DNA from: Teichococcus wenyumeiae
GTDB taxonomy: Bacteria > Pseudomonadota > Alphaproteobacteria > Acetobacterales > Acetobacteraceae
DNA length: 64,000 nucleotides
Assembly: GCF_003696345.1 (NCBI RefSeq)
Contig: NZ_RFLX01000009.1
Location: forward strand, 124,001-188,000
Direction: 5' to 3'
Shown: in pieces, positions 27,000-35,562 of the stretch
Numbering within the stretch: the first letter of the stretch is position 1
How the letters are laid out: each line of letters starts with the position of its first letter
The notes under the pieces: generated by a model
What the model saw: the letters and a program-made list of their open reading frames with translations, nothing else
Told to the model about the DNA's origin: nothing
The model's database searches: none
Program-made: the position numbers and the translations under genes

Positions 27000-27964
27000 C
27001 GCGGCGCGGCTCTTTGCCGCTCGATCTGCCGCCAGCGGGCGACGTTGCGGTTATGCTCCTCCAGCGTGCGGGCAAAGGCATGGCCGCCGCTGCCATCGGC
27101 GACGAAGTAGATGTCGTCGCTCTCCGCCGGGTGCAGCACCGCTTCCAGCGACTTCTCGCCCGGGCTGGCGATCGGCCCCGGCGGCAGGCCGCGTACGCGG
27201 TAGGTGTTGAAGGGGTGCTCGCGGTCCAGGTCCGCGCGGGTCAGCGGCCGGTCCAGCGGCGCGCCATCGGCGGCGGCATAGGCCACCGTGGGGTCGGATT
27301 GCAGCGGCATGCCGCGCTTCAGCCGGTTCAGGAAAACGGCAGCGACTCGCGGCCGCTCCTCCGGCATGCCGGTCTCGCGCTCGACAATGGAGGCCAGCAC
27401 CAGCGCCTCGCGCGGCGTGTCCAGCGGCAGGCCGGGGCTGCGCTCCTTCCAGAGCCGCTCCAGCGTCGCGCTCATGGCGGTGGTGGCGCGGCGCACCAGC
27501 GCGGCACGGGTATCGCCATACTGGTAGGAATAGGTCTCGGGCAGCACCGTGCCCTCATCCAGCGCGGGGGTATTGCCAGTCAGGCCCGGCGCGGCATCGA
27601 TCAGGGCGATGATCTGCTTGGCGGTCAGCCCTTCCGGCAGCGTCAGGCGGCGCTGCACCGGCCGGGCCTCGCGCAACACTTCCAGCACCTGCTGCAGCGA
27701 GCCCTGGGCGGGAAAGAGGTATTCCCCCGCCCGCAGCGGCCCTTCGGCGCGCGTCAGCCGGGCCGCCAGGGTGAAGATTCGGGGATCGCGGATGGCGCCC
27801 CGCGCCACCAGCACCTCGGCAATGGCCTGGGAACTGCCGCGCGGCACCACGATGGCGGTGGGCTCGGCCAGGGGGCCGGGGGCAACATATTGCTCCCGCG
27901 CCCACCAGGCGCCACCGGCCGCCAGCAGGACCAATACGAGGAAGACGATCAACGCCTTGCGCAT
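26996..27964 (-). CDS. mltG: Endolytic murein transglycosylase MltG
   Basis: A 322-residue inner-membrane-anchored enzyme that cleaves nascent peptidoglycan strands. One N-terminal membrane helix (residues 4-22) is followed by a LysM-like region (PRGSSQAIAEVLVARGAI) and the YceG domain with catalytic Glu195 in ASIVERETG; LPETYSYQYGD, QSDPTVAYA and NTYRVRGLPPGPIASPG are diagnostic. It follows fabF by 67 bases, the usual alphaproteobacterial acpP-fabF-mltG order. Confidence 0.95.
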   Translation of the reverse strand: MRKALIVFLVLVLLAAGGAWWAREQYVAPGPLAEPTAIVVPRGSSQAIAEVLVARGAIRDPRIFTLAARLTRAEGPLRAGEYLFPAQGSLQQVLEVLREARPVQRRLTLPEGLTAKQIIALIDAAPGLTGNTPALDEGTVLPETYSYQYGDTRAALVRRATTAMSATLERLWKERSPGLPLDTPREALVLASIVERETGMPEERPRVAAVFLNRLKRGMPLQSDPTVAYAAADGAPLDRPLTRADLDREHPFNTYRVRGLPPGPIASPGEKSLEAVLHPAESDDIYFVADGSGGHAFARTLEEHNRNVARWRQIERQRAAPR

Positions 27965-28031
27965 GGGCCCTCGCCAGACAAAGGGAAAACTTGCCGGGGA
28001 TCACGGCTCCCCGGCCGGCCGGCCCCTTGGG

Positions 28032-29315
28032 TCAGGGCGCCTTGCGGAACAGGATGGACGCGTTGGTGCCGCCAAAGCCGAAGCTGTTGGACAACGCCAC
28101 GTCAATCTTGCGCTGCTGCGGCTGCAGCGCCACGCGGTCGATCACGCTCTCCCGCGAAGCCTTCTCCAGGTTCAGCGTCGGCGGGGCCACGCTGTCCCGG
28201 ATGGCCAGGATCGAGAAGATGCCTTCCACCGCGCCCGCCGCGCCGAGCAGATGCCCGATGGCCGACTTGGTGGAGGACATCGCCAGGCCCTTGGCGGCAT
28301 CGCCGAACATCTTCTCCACCGCTTCCAGCTCCAGGTCGTCGCCCAGCGGCGTGGAGGTGCCGTGCGCGTTGACATACTGGACATCGGCGGGCGAGACGCC
28401 CGAGTTCTTGAAGGCCGCCTTCATGGCGCGATAGGCGCCATCATGGCCCTCGGCAGGCGCCGTGATGTGATAGGCATCACCGGACATGCCGTAGCCGATC
28501 ACCTCGCCATAGATCTTGGCGCCGCGCTTCTTGGCGTGCTCGTATTCCTCGAGCACCATCACGCCGGCGCCCTCGCCCATCACGAAGCCGTCGCGGCCCT
28601 CATCCCAGGGACGGGAAGCCTTCTCCGGCGTATCGTTATAGGCGGTGGAGAGTGCGCGGGCCGAGCAGAAGCCGGCGATGCCGATCTCGCAGACCGCCGC
28701 TTCCGTGCCGCCCGCCACCATCACGTCGGCATCGCCGAGCGCGATCAGCCGCGCGGCATCGCCCAGGGCATGCACGCCGCTGGCACAGGCCGTGACCACC
28801 GCGTGGTTCGGGCCCTTGAAGCCGTACTTGATGGAGATATGGCCCGAGGCGAGGTTGATCAGCGCCGCCGGGATGAAGAAGGGCGACAGCCGCCGCGCCT
28901 TGCCGGCACCGACCAGCTGCGAGGCGTTGTAGATCTCGGGCAGGCCGCCGATGCCAGAGCCGATCATCACGCCGGTGACGCAACGGTCTTCCTCCGACTC
29001 CGGAACCCAACCGGAATCCTCAACCGCTTCCGTCGCCGCCACGAGGGCGAGCTGGATGAAGCGGTCCATCTTCTTCTGGTCTTTGACCGGGATGAACTCG
29101 TTGAGATCGAGCTTACCCTCGGCCCTGCTCCCCGCAGGCACCTCACCGGCGATCTTCGCCGGCAGGTCCTTCGGGTCGAAGTGAGTGATCGGGCCGATGC
29201 CGCTTTCGCTGGCAAGCATCCGCTGCCACACATGCGCGACGCCGACCCCGAGAGGGCAGGCAATGCCCATCCCGGTGACGACGACGCGGCGCGGCGTCGT
29301 CAGAGAACCGAACAC
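28032..29315 (-). CDS. fabF: 3-oxoacyl-ACP synthase II (KAS II)
   Basis: A 427-residue condensing enzyme elongating acyl-ACP in type II fatty-acid synthesis. Cys177 lies in VVTACASGVHALGDA; the two catalytic histidines are in VNAHGTSTPLGD and KSAIGHLLGAAGAVE. Length is standard. It follows acpP by 53 bases in the fab operon. Confidence 0.97.
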   Translation of the reverse strand: MFGSLTTPRRVVVTGMGIACPLGVGVAHVWQRMLASESGIGPITHFDPKDLPAKIAGEVPAGSRAEGKLDLNEFIPVKDQKKMDRFIQLALVAATEAVEDSGWVPESEEDRCVTGVMIGSGIGGLPEIYNASQLVGAGKARRLSPFFIPAALINLASGHISIKYGFKGPNHAVVTACASGVHALGDAARLIALGDADVMVAGGTEAAVCEIGIAGFCSARALSTAYNDTPEKASRPWDEGRDGFVMGEGAGVMVLEEYEHAKKRGAKIYGEVIGYGMSGDAYHITAPAEGHDGAYRAMKAAFKNSGVSPADVQYVNAHGTSTPLGDDLELEAVEKMFGDAAKGLAMSSTKSAIGHLLGAAGAVEGIFSILAIRDSVAPPTLNLEKASRESVIDRVALQPQQRKIDVALSNSFGFGGTNASILFRKAP

Positions 29316-29368
29316 GCGTGCAACCTCCCGATCTTATCCTCTAGAAGCGCAAGTCGGTGAAGGAGGCC

Positions 29369-29608
29369 TCAGGCCGCCTTCTGCGCCTCGATATAGTCGA
29401 TCGCGTCCTTGACGGTCGTGATCTTCTCGGCGGCGTCATCGGGGATCTCGACCCCGAAGGCCTCTTCGAAGGCCATCACCAGCTCGACGGTGTCGAGGCT
29501 GTCGGCACCCAGGTCATCAATGAACGACGCTTCGGACGTCACCTTGGCCTCTTCGACGCCGAGATGCTCGACAACGATCTTCTTCACCTTGTCGGCGGTA
29601 TCGCTCAT
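29369..29608 (-). CDS. acpP: Acyl carrier protein
   Basis: A 79-residue acidic carrier of acyl chains. The phosphopantetheine site is Ser37 in [12 protein letters not shown]. The ATG at 29608 gives the standard length; 20 upstream in-frame residues are not part of the family. It sits between fabG and fabF. Its TGA stop is the loop of a small GGCC-TCA-GGCC palindrome. Confidence 0.98.
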   Translation of the reverse strand: MSDTADKVKKIVVEHLGVEEAKVTSEASFIDDLGADSLDTVELVMAFEEAFGVEIPDDAAEKITTVKDAIDYIEAQKAA

Positions 29609-29725
29609 AGCGCGATGTCTCCTGCTGGAACGCTGCCTGCGGCGGCGGGAGGGAACAGCCCCACCCATGGCCCGCGCGGGCTTAACACGGAAGCTTCACA
29701 GGGAACAATTCCCCTGCGAAGAGGT

Positions 29726-30463
29726 TCAGATCATCGCCATCCCGCCGTTGACGTGCAGGGTGGCGCCGGTGACCCAACCGGCTTCTTCGGAGGACAGATA
29801 GGCAACGGCGGCCGCGATATCACTGGCCTCCCCCATCCGTCCCATCGGAATCCGCTCCATCAGCCGCGCCTTCTGCTGCTCGTTGAGCGCATCGGTCATC
29901 GGTGTGGCGATAAAGCCCGGGGCCACCACGTTCACCGTGATGCCGCGGGAAGCCAGCTCCTGGGCCAGCGACTTGCTCATGCCGATCAGGCCGGCCTTGG
30001 CGGCGGCGTAGTTCGCCTGACCCGGATTGCCGGTGACACCGACGATCGAGGCGATGGAGATGATGCGGCCCGCCCGGCGCTTCATCATCCCGCGCATGGC
30101 GGCGCGCGCCAGGCGGAAGGGGGCGGCCAGGTCGACCTCCAGCACATCCGACCAGTCCTTGTCGGCCATGCGCATGGCCAGCCCGTCGCGGGTGAAGCCG
30201 GCGTTGTTGACCAGGATGTCCAGCTTGCCGAAGGCGGCTTCCACCTGCTCCACCAGCGCCGCCGGCGCGGCGGGGTCGGTCAGGTCGGCCGGCGCCACCA
30301 GCGCGCCCTCGCCCAGCTCGGCGGCCAGGGTCTCCAGCACCTCGCGGCGGGTGCCGGAGAGCGCGACCTTGGCGCCCTGCCGGTGCAGCGCGCGCGCGAT
30401 CTCGGCGCCGATGCCGCCGGTCGCACCGGTGACGAGCGCCACCTTGCCTTCGAGGCTGAACAT
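29726..30463 (-). CDS. fabG: 3-oxoacyl-ACP reductase
   Basis: A 245-residue NADPH-dependent SDR reducing 3-oxoacyl-ACP. TGATGGIG (residues 12-19) binds the cofactor; Ser139, Tyr152 and Lys156 form the catalytic set (SIASIVG...NYAAAKAG), and NNAG is at 86-89. The ATG at 30463 removes 26 non-homologous residues. It starts 16 bases after the fabD stop. Confidence 0.97.
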   Translation of the reverse strand: MFSLEGKVALVTGATGGIGAEIARALHRQGAKVALSGTRREVLETLAAELGEGALVAPADLTDPAAPAALVEQVEAAFGKLDILVNNAGFTRDGLAMRMADKDWSDVLEVDLAAPFRLARAAMRGMMKRRAGRIISIASIVGVTGNPGQANYAAAKAGLIGMSKSLAQELASRGITVNVVAPGFIATPMTDALNEQQKARLMERIPMGRMGEASDIAAAVAYLSSEEAGWVTGATLHVNGGMAMI

Positions 30464-30479
30464 ATTCCGGTGGTATCCC

Positions 30480-31436
30480 TTACAGGCTCTTGAGGAAGGC
30501 CTCGATATCGGCGGGCGAGCCCACCGACATGGCCTGCGCATCCGGCGCCAGCCGCTTGGCCAGCCCGGTCAGCACCTTGCCGGAACCGATCTCGACAAAG
30601 CGGTCCACGCCCAGTTCCAGCATGGTGCCGACGCATTCGCGCCAGCGCACCGTGCCGGTCACCTGGCGGACCAGCAGCTCGCGGATCTCGGCCGGGTCGG
30701 TCGCCTTCGCGGCGGAGACATTGGCGATCAGCGGCACCACGGGCGGGCGCAGGTCGGCCGCCGCCAGGGCTTCGGCCATCGCATCGGCGGCGGGCGCCAT
30801 CAGCGAGGAATGGAAGGGCGCGGAAACCGGCAGGATCATCGCCCGCTTGATGCCCTCAGCCTTGGCCAGATCCACCGCGCGCTCCACGGCGCCGCGGTGG
30901 CCGGAGATCACCACCTGGCCGCCACCATTGTCATTGGCGGCCTCGACGATCTCCTGCTGGCCCTCGGGGCCCTCGGCGGCACGGGCGCAGATGGCGGCGG
31001 CCTGGGACATCTCGGCGCCCAGCAGGGCCGCCATGGCGCCCATGCCGGCCGGCACCGCCTTCTGCATCGCCTCGCCGCGCAGGCGCAGCAGGCGGGCGGC
31101 GGTGGGGACATCGAAGGTCAGGGCGGCAGCGAGCGCGCTGTATTCGCCCAGGGAATGGCCAGCCACCAGCGCCACGCGGGACTTCAGGTCGAAGCCGCCT
31201 TCCTGCTCCAGCACCCGCAGCACGGCCAGCGAGACCGCCATCAGCGCCGGCTGGGCATTGGCGGTCAGAGTCAGTTCCTCCGCCGGCCCCTCGAACATGA
31301 GGCGGGAGAGGTTCTGCTTCAGGGTCTCATCGACCGCTTCGAACACTTCGCGCGCAGCGGGGAAGCTGGCGGCGAGGTCGCGGCCCATGCCGACGGCCTG
31401 GCTGCCCTGGCCTGGAAATACAAAGGCGAGCGGCAT
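30480..31436 (-). CDS. fabD: Malonyl-CoA:ACP transacylase
   Basis: A 318-residue enzyme loading malonate onto ACP. The nucleophile is Ser95 in GHSLGEYS, the start has FVFPGQGSQ, and APFHSSLMAP carries the catalytic His. First gene of the fabD-fabG-acpP-fabF-mltG-EamA run; its promoter must lie in the 303-bp region shared with rpsF. Confidence 0.97.
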   Translation of the reverse strand: MPLAFVFPGQGSQAVGMGRDLAASFPAAREVFEAVDETLKQNLSRLMFEGPAEELTLTANAQPALMAVSLAVLRVLEQEGGFDLKSRVALVAGHSLGEYSALAAALTFDVPTAARLLRLRGEAMQKAVPAGMGAMAALLGAEMSQAAAICARAAEGPEGQQEIVEAANDNGGGQVVISGHRGAVERAVDLAKAEGIKRAMILPVSAPFHSSLMAPAADAMAEALAAADLRPPVVPLIANVSAAKATDPAEIRELLVRQVTGTVRWRECVGTMLELGVDRFVEIGSGKVLTGLAKRLAPDAQAMSVGSPADIEAFLKSL

Positions 31437-31603
31437 GGGGCGGATTGTTTCCCACGTGTGAATGGCGGCGGCGGGGTAGAGGCGGGGCGGGCGGGTGTCA
31501 AGAAATCCCTGGCAATATTATGGCCCTGCCTGGCTGTCATTCACCCCCCGGGCCCCGATTCCGGGCACCTGTGGCCTTAAAGCCCGGCATTTCCCCGAAT
31601 CCT

Positions 31604-31632
31604 TTGACTTGGGCACCGTCCCCGTGCTTAAG
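31604..31632 (+). promoter_or_regulatory. Candidate rpsF operon promoter
   Basis: TTGACT (31604-31609), a 17-base spacer and CTTAAG (31627-31632), in the 303-bp gap (31437-31739) between divergent fabD and rpsF. Spacing and the -35 are good; the -10 is weak but acceptable for high-GC alphaproteobacteria. The rest of the gap up to 31603 shows no gene. Confidence 0.5.
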
Positions 31633-31644
31633 GCCGCCCACCCT

Positions 31645-31708
31645 GCCGGGCGCGTGGCATCGCGCCCGGCTATGCCCGTTTGCGCGTTCCGGCATGGTGC
31701 CAGAACGC
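31645..31708 (+). promoter_or_regulatory. Structured 5' leader of the rpsF operon
   Basis: Two hairpins precede rpsF: a perfect 10-bp stem GCCGGGCGCG/CGCGCCCGGC with a 6-base loop (31645-31670), and a second (31684-31708) with GCGTTC/GAACGC, an internal C/A mismatch and GGCA/TGCC around TGG. A CCG follows in the linker. In many bacteria S6:S18 binds an rpsF leader hairpin with an unpaired CCG to repress its own synthesis; an equivalent role here is inference. Confidence 0.45.
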
Positions 31709-31739
31709 TCCGGGGCTGAGACAGCCACAGGGAGACACC

Positions 31740-32216
31740 ATGCCGCTTTACGAAACCGTGCTCATCGCGCGGAACGACCTGACGCAGCAGCAGGTCGACA
31801 CCATCACCGACCAGATCTCTTCCGTCATCACCGAAGCCGGTGGTGAGGTGAAGAAGCGCGAGTACTGGGGCCTCCGTGGCCTGGCGTACCGCATCAAGAA
31901 GAACCGCAAGGGGCATTACATGCTCCTCGGCCTCGACTGCTCGGCCGCCGCCGAACAGGAGATGGCGCGCCAGCTCGGCCTCAACGAGGACGTGCTGCGC
32001 CACATGACCATCCGCGTCGAGGCGATCGACGCCGAGGCGCCCTCCGCCATCCTCGCCAAGCGTGGCGATGACCGTGAGCGCGACCGTGGCTTCCGTGGCC
32101 CGCGCCCGGCTGGCCGCTTCGGCTCCGGCCGTGGCCGCGAGCGTGGCGATGACCGCGAGGAATTCCGCGCGCGTCCCCGCGACGAGATGGAGCCCGGCCA
32201 GGGCGGCGAGGAGTAA
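31740..32216 (+). CDS. rpsF: 30S ribosomal protein S6
   Basis: A 158-residue S6. Residues 1-95 are the conserved fold (MPLYETVLIARNDLTQQQVDT..., EYWGLRGLAYRIKKNRKGHYMLL); the last ~55 residues are a charged Arg/Gly/Asp-rich tail (GFRGPRPAGRFGSGRGRERGDD) usual in alphaproteobacterial S6 and probably disordered. The ATG at 31740 has GGGAGA upstream. First gene of rpsF-rpsR-DUF2232-rplI. Confidence 0.97.
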   Translation: MPLYETVLIARNDLTQQQVDTITDQISSVITEAGGEVKKREYWGLRGLAYRIKKNRKGHYMLLGLDCSAAAEQEMARQLGLNEDVLRHMTIRVEAIDAEAPSAILAKRGDDRERDRGFRGPRPAGRFGSGRGRERGDDREEFRARPRDEMEPGQGGEE

Positions 32217-32222
32217 GAGAGC

Positions 32223-32501
32223 ATGTCCGACAGCACCGACCTGAACCCCGCTGCCCGCCGCCCCGCCGTTGGCGCGCGCCGCCCGTTCTACCGCCGCCGC
32301 AAGTCCTGCCCCTTCTCCGGCCCCAACGCGCCGAAGATCGACTACAAGGACGTGCGCCTGCTCTCTCGCTTCCTGAGCGAGCGCGGTAAGATCGTGCCGA
32401 GCCGCATCACGGCCGTGTCGGGCAAGAAGCAGCGTGAGCTGGCCAACGCCATCAAGCGCGCCCGCTTCCTGGCCCTGCTGCCCTACGTCATCAACGACTG
32501 A
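32223..32501 (+). CDS. rpsR: 30S ribosomal protein S18
   Basis: A 92-residue S18 that pairs with S6 on the 30S platform. Key stretch: [67 protein letters not shown]. It starts six bases after the rpsF stop with a GAGAG site. Confidence 0.97.
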   Translation: MSDSTDLNPAARRPAVGARRPFYRRRKSCPFSGPNAPKIDYKDVRLLSRFLSERGKIVPSRITAVSGKKQRELANAIKRARFLALLPYVIND

Positions 32502-32533
32502 GCCGGGCTGAGACGAGAAACGGACATTCCGGC

Positions 32534-33472
32534 TTGAGCACCCACCAGCCCCGTACAGGCCTGACCCACGACCCGCGATTCCTCGCTGGGGCGGCGGGCG
32601 GGCTCGTCTCGGCGCTGGCGGCGCTCTGGGCCTTCCACGGGCTGCCGCTGGGCGCGATCCTGTTCTGGCTCGCGCCCCTGCCGCTCTGCCTCGCTGGACT
32701 GGGCTTCGGCCTGCCATCCTTCCTCATCGCCGTGGTGGTGGCGGGGGTGGCGCTGCTGGTGGACAGCATCAGCACACTGCCGGCGCTGATCTATCTCGGC
32801 GCCTTCGGCGTGCCGGCGGCGCTGCTGCTGGCCACGGCGCTCCGCGGCCTGGCGCATGGCGGGGGGCATCTCGCCCTCGGCCTGCCGCTGGCGCTGCTGG
32901 GCCTCTGGCCGGCGGCGGTGCTGCTGCTCACGGCGCTGTCCCTGGCCAGCCCCGAGGGCGGGCTGGAGCAGTCGCTGCGCGAGGCGGTCTCGGCGGGCCT
33001 GGTCCATATGGGTGTGGAAGAGCCGGAAGGGCTGGTGACGCAGGTCATCCGCCTGCAGGCGGCAGCCATGGCCCTGTGGCTGGCGGTTGTGCTGGCCGGC
33101 AATGCCGGGCTGGCGCAATGGCTGCTGCGGCGCCAGGGCCTGGCGCTGGCGCCGGCGACGCGCTGGAGCACGGCGCGACTGCCCCGCTGGTACCCTGCCC
33201 TACCGGTGCTGGCCGCTTTGGCCTGGCTGCTGGCGGACCCGGCGCATGCGCTGGTGCCGCTGTCGCTCTGCCTCGTGCTGCTGGTGCCGATGGTCCTGCA
33301 AGGGCTGGCGGTGCTGCACACGCGGCTGCGGCCGGCCAAGGCGCGCGCGCCCCTGCTGGTGCTGATCTATGTCCTGCTTCTCGTCTTCAGCCTGCCTGGC
33401 GCCATCGTTCTGGTGGCACTGGGCCTCGTTGACCAATTCGGGCGCCGTAACCCGCCGCCCGCCAACACCTGA
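32534..33472 (+). CDS. DUF2232 membrane protein of the ribosomal protein operon
   Basis: A 312-residue polytopic membrane protein with about eight helices. DUF2232-type proteins lie between rpsR and rplI in many alphaproteobacteria, with unknown role; position and hydrophobic pattern (LPLGAILFWLAPLPLCLAGLGFG) support this call. The start is a TTG at 32534, with no better ATG nearby in frame. It is followed after 18 bases by rplI. Confidence 0.78.
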   Translation: MSTHQPRTGLTHDPRFLAGAAGGLVSALAALWAFHGLPLGAILFWLAPLPLCLAGLGFGLPSFLIAVVVAGVALLVDSISTLPALIYLGAFGVPAALLLATALRGLAHGGGHLALGLPLALLGLWPAAVLLLTALSLASPEGGLEQSLREAVSAGLVHMGVEEPEGLVTQVIRLQAAAMALWLAVVLAGNAGLAQWLLRRQGLALAPATRWSTARLPRWYPALPVLAALAWLLADPAHALVPLSLCLVLLVPMVLQGLAVLHTRLRPAKARAPLLVLIYVLLLVFSLPGAIVLVALGLVDQFGRRNPPPANT

Positions 33473-33490
33473 GATCGGGGTTCCATACCG

Positions 33491-34060
33491 ATGATCGAAG
33501 TCATCCTGATGCAGCGGGTCGAGAAGCTCGGCCAGATGGGCGAGCTCGTCTCCGTCCGTCCGGGCTACGCCCGCAACTACCTCTTGCCGCAGGGCAAGGC
33601 CATCCGCGCCAGCAAGGCCAACCTGGAGCGCTTCGAGCAGGAGCGCGTTCAGCTTGAGGCGCAGAACCTGAAGCGCCGCGAGGAAGCCGAGCGCGTGGCC
33701 GAGCGGATGGACGGCCTGTCCGTCATCATCATCCGCCAGGCTGGCGAGTCGGGCGGTCTGTACGGCTCCGTCAGCGCCCGCGACATCGCGGACGCCGCCA
33801 AGGAAGCCGGCCTGACCATCGGCCGCAGCCAGGTCCTTCTGGAGCAGCCGATCAAGACGACGGGCCTGACCACCGTCCGCGTCGAGCTGCACCCGGAAGT
33901 CCACCTGCCGCTGACGGTCAACGTCGCCCGCTCCCCGGAAGAAGCCGAGAAGCAGGCGCGTGGCGAGGACCTGCGCGCCGAGCAGCAGGCCGAGGACGAG
34001 AGCCTGGAGGCCGAGCTGGCCGCCGAGCTGTCCGAACTGGGCGCTGCGTCCGAGGAATAA
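33491..34060 (+). CDS. rplI: 50S ribosomal protein L9
   Basis: A 189-residue L9. The N-terminal domain ([37 protein letters not shown]) is followed by the long connecting helix and the C-terminal RNA-binding domain ([18 protein letters not shown]). The last ~35 residues are an acidic Glu/Ala tail longer than in E. coli. Last gene of its operon, followed by a strong terminator. Confidence 0.97.
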   Translation: MIEVILMQRVEKLGQMGELVSVRPGYARNYLLPQGKAIRASKANLERFEQERVQLEAQNLKRREEAERVAERMDGLSVIIIRQAGESGGLYGSVSARDIADAAKEAGLTIGRSQVLLEQPIKTTGLTTVRVELHPEVHLPLTVNVARSPEEAEKQARGEDLRAEQQAEDESLEAELAAELSELGAASEE

Positions 34061-34086
34061 GCCCTTCTTCAGGGCTGACGGAGAAG

Positions 34087-34117
34087 GGGCGCTTCCCGGG
34101 AGGGAAGCGCCCTTTTT
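34087..34117 (+). terminator. rplI operon terminator
   Basis: Perfect 11-bp stem GGGCGCTTCCC/GGGAAGCGCCC with a 4-base loop and five Ts, 27 bases after the rplI stop codon. Confidence 0.92.
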
Positions 34118-34260
34118 CGCGTCCGCTCTAATCGGCGGCACCGATTGTAACGATTGAAATATCGCGATGAAGTCTTCGTAACACCCGGCAGGGCGTGGCT
34201 GGACAACCTCGGCTTCCAATTGCCACGATCCTATTTCGTGGTGAAGAGGAAGGCTCGGGC

Positions 34261-35493
34261 ATGCTGTTCGACCGTATTCTGTCCCGCTTGATCCAACGTG
34301 GGACCCTGACCGTCCGTTATCCGGATGGCCGCATCCTGGAATATCGCGGCGCCGCCGAAGGACCCAGCGCCGGGCTTGAGGTCCGCACCAAGCGGGCGGC
34401 CTGGCGGCTTTCCACCAATCCGACCCTCGCCTTTGGCGAGGAATACATGGACGGCAACATCGCCCCCATGGGCTGCTCGCTCTACGATGTGGCCGAGCTG
34501 ATGGTGCTCAACCTGGCCGACGGCGGGGGCCACCCCGGCGAGGCGCTAATGGAGAAGGTCCGCTGGCTGCGGCGGCGCTTCGACCAGCTCAACCCCGCCA
34601 GCCGCTCCCGCCGCAACGTGGCGCATCACTACGATCTGAACGGCCGCCTCTACGCCCTCTTCCTGGACCGGGACCGGCAATATTCCTGCGCCTATTTCCC
34701 CACCGGCAACGAGACGCTGGAGGAGGCGCAGCTGCTGAAGAAGCGGCACATCGCCTCCAAGCTGAACTTCGACCGGCCGGAGCTGGAGGTGCTGGACATC
34801 GGCTGCGGCTGGGGCGGCATGGCGCTGCACCTGGCGCGCGAGCACGGCGCCCGCGTCACCGGCATCACCCTCTCCACCGAGCAGCTGGAGGTGGCCCGCA
34901 GCCGCGCCGCCGAGGCCGGGCTCTCGGACCGGGTCAAGTTCGAGCTGATGGATTACCGGGACTGGAAGCGGCCGGTGGACCGCGTCGTTTCCGTCGGCAT
35001 GTTCGAGCATGTGGGCATCGACCACTACAAGACCTTCTTCCGCACCGTGAAAGGCGCGCTGAAGGAGGATGGCGTGGCGCTGATCCATGCCATCGGCCGC
35101 TCGGACGGGCCGGGCAGCACCAATGCCTGGATTTCCAAGTACATCTTCCCCGGCGGCTATTCCCCCGCGCTCTCCGAGGTGCTGCCGGCGGTGGAGAAAT
35201 CCGGCCTCTGGGCCACGGATATCGAGGTGCTGCGGCTGCACTACGCCCATACCATCGCCCATTGGCGCCGCCGCTTCGCCGCCAACCGCGACGCGATCCA
35301 GAGCCTCTATGACGAGCGCTTCTGCCGCATGTTCGAATTCTACCTGGTGGGCTCCGAACTGACCTTCCGGCACTGGGGCCACATGAACTGGCAGATCCAG
35401 CTGACCCGCAAGGTGGATACCCTCCCCCTCTCCCGCGACTACATGCTGGAGGCCGAGCGGCGTGTGGCGGAGCAGCCACGCGAGGACGCCTGA
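34261..35493 (+). CDS. cfa: Cyclopropane-fatty-acyl-phospholipid synthase
   Basis: A 410-residue SAM-dependent enzyme that adds a methylene to unsaturated acyl chains of membrane lipids. The SAM motif is VLDIGCGWGGMALHLA (around residues 178-193); further family blocks are VAHHYDLNGRLYALFLDRDRQYSCAYF and RVVSVGMFEHVGIDHYKTFF. The ATG at 34261 follows GAGGAAGG. The 200-bp gap before it contains the rplI terminator and an AT-richer stretch (34139-34180) likely to hold the promoter. Confidence 0.93.
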   Translation: MLFDRILSRLIQRGTLTVRYPDGRILEYRGAAEGPSAGLEVRTKRAAWRLSTNPTLAFGEEYMDGNIAPMGCSLYDVAELMVLNLADGGGHPGEALMEKVRWLRRRFDQLNPASRSRRNVAHHYDLNGRLYALFLDRDRQYSCAYFPTGNETLEEAQLLKKRHIASKLNFDRPELEVLDIGCGWGGMALHLAREHGARVTGITLSTEQLEVARSRAAEAGLSDRVKFELMDYRDWKRPVDRVVSVGMFEHVGIDHYKTFFRTVKGALKEDGVALIHAIGRSDGPGSTNAWISKYIFPGGYSPALSEVLPAVEKSGLWATDIEVLRLHYAHTIAHWRRRFAANRDAIQSLYDERFCRMFEFYLVGSELTFRHWGHMNWQIQLTRKVDTLPLSRDYMLEAERRVAEQPREDA

Positions 35494-35508
35494 GGCAAAG
35501 CATCCCCG

Positions 35509-35517
35509 TTATCCACA
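35509..35517 (+). promoter_or_regulatory. Perfect DnaA box upstream of dnaB
   Basis: TTATCCACA, the consensus DnaA box, lies 46-54 bases before the dnaB ATG in the short cfa-dnaB gap. DnaA control of dnaB transcription is a plausible inference; a single box does not make an origin. Confidence 0.5.
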
Positions 35518-35562
35518 GCCTCCCTCTCGCCTGAGGGGGGCCTGACGGGGTATCCTGGGGAC

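Noticed and set aside
35509..35562. Possible replication origin near the DnaA box
   Set aside because: Only one box, no AT-rich unwinding region, and no dnaA or other origin-linked gene nearby.
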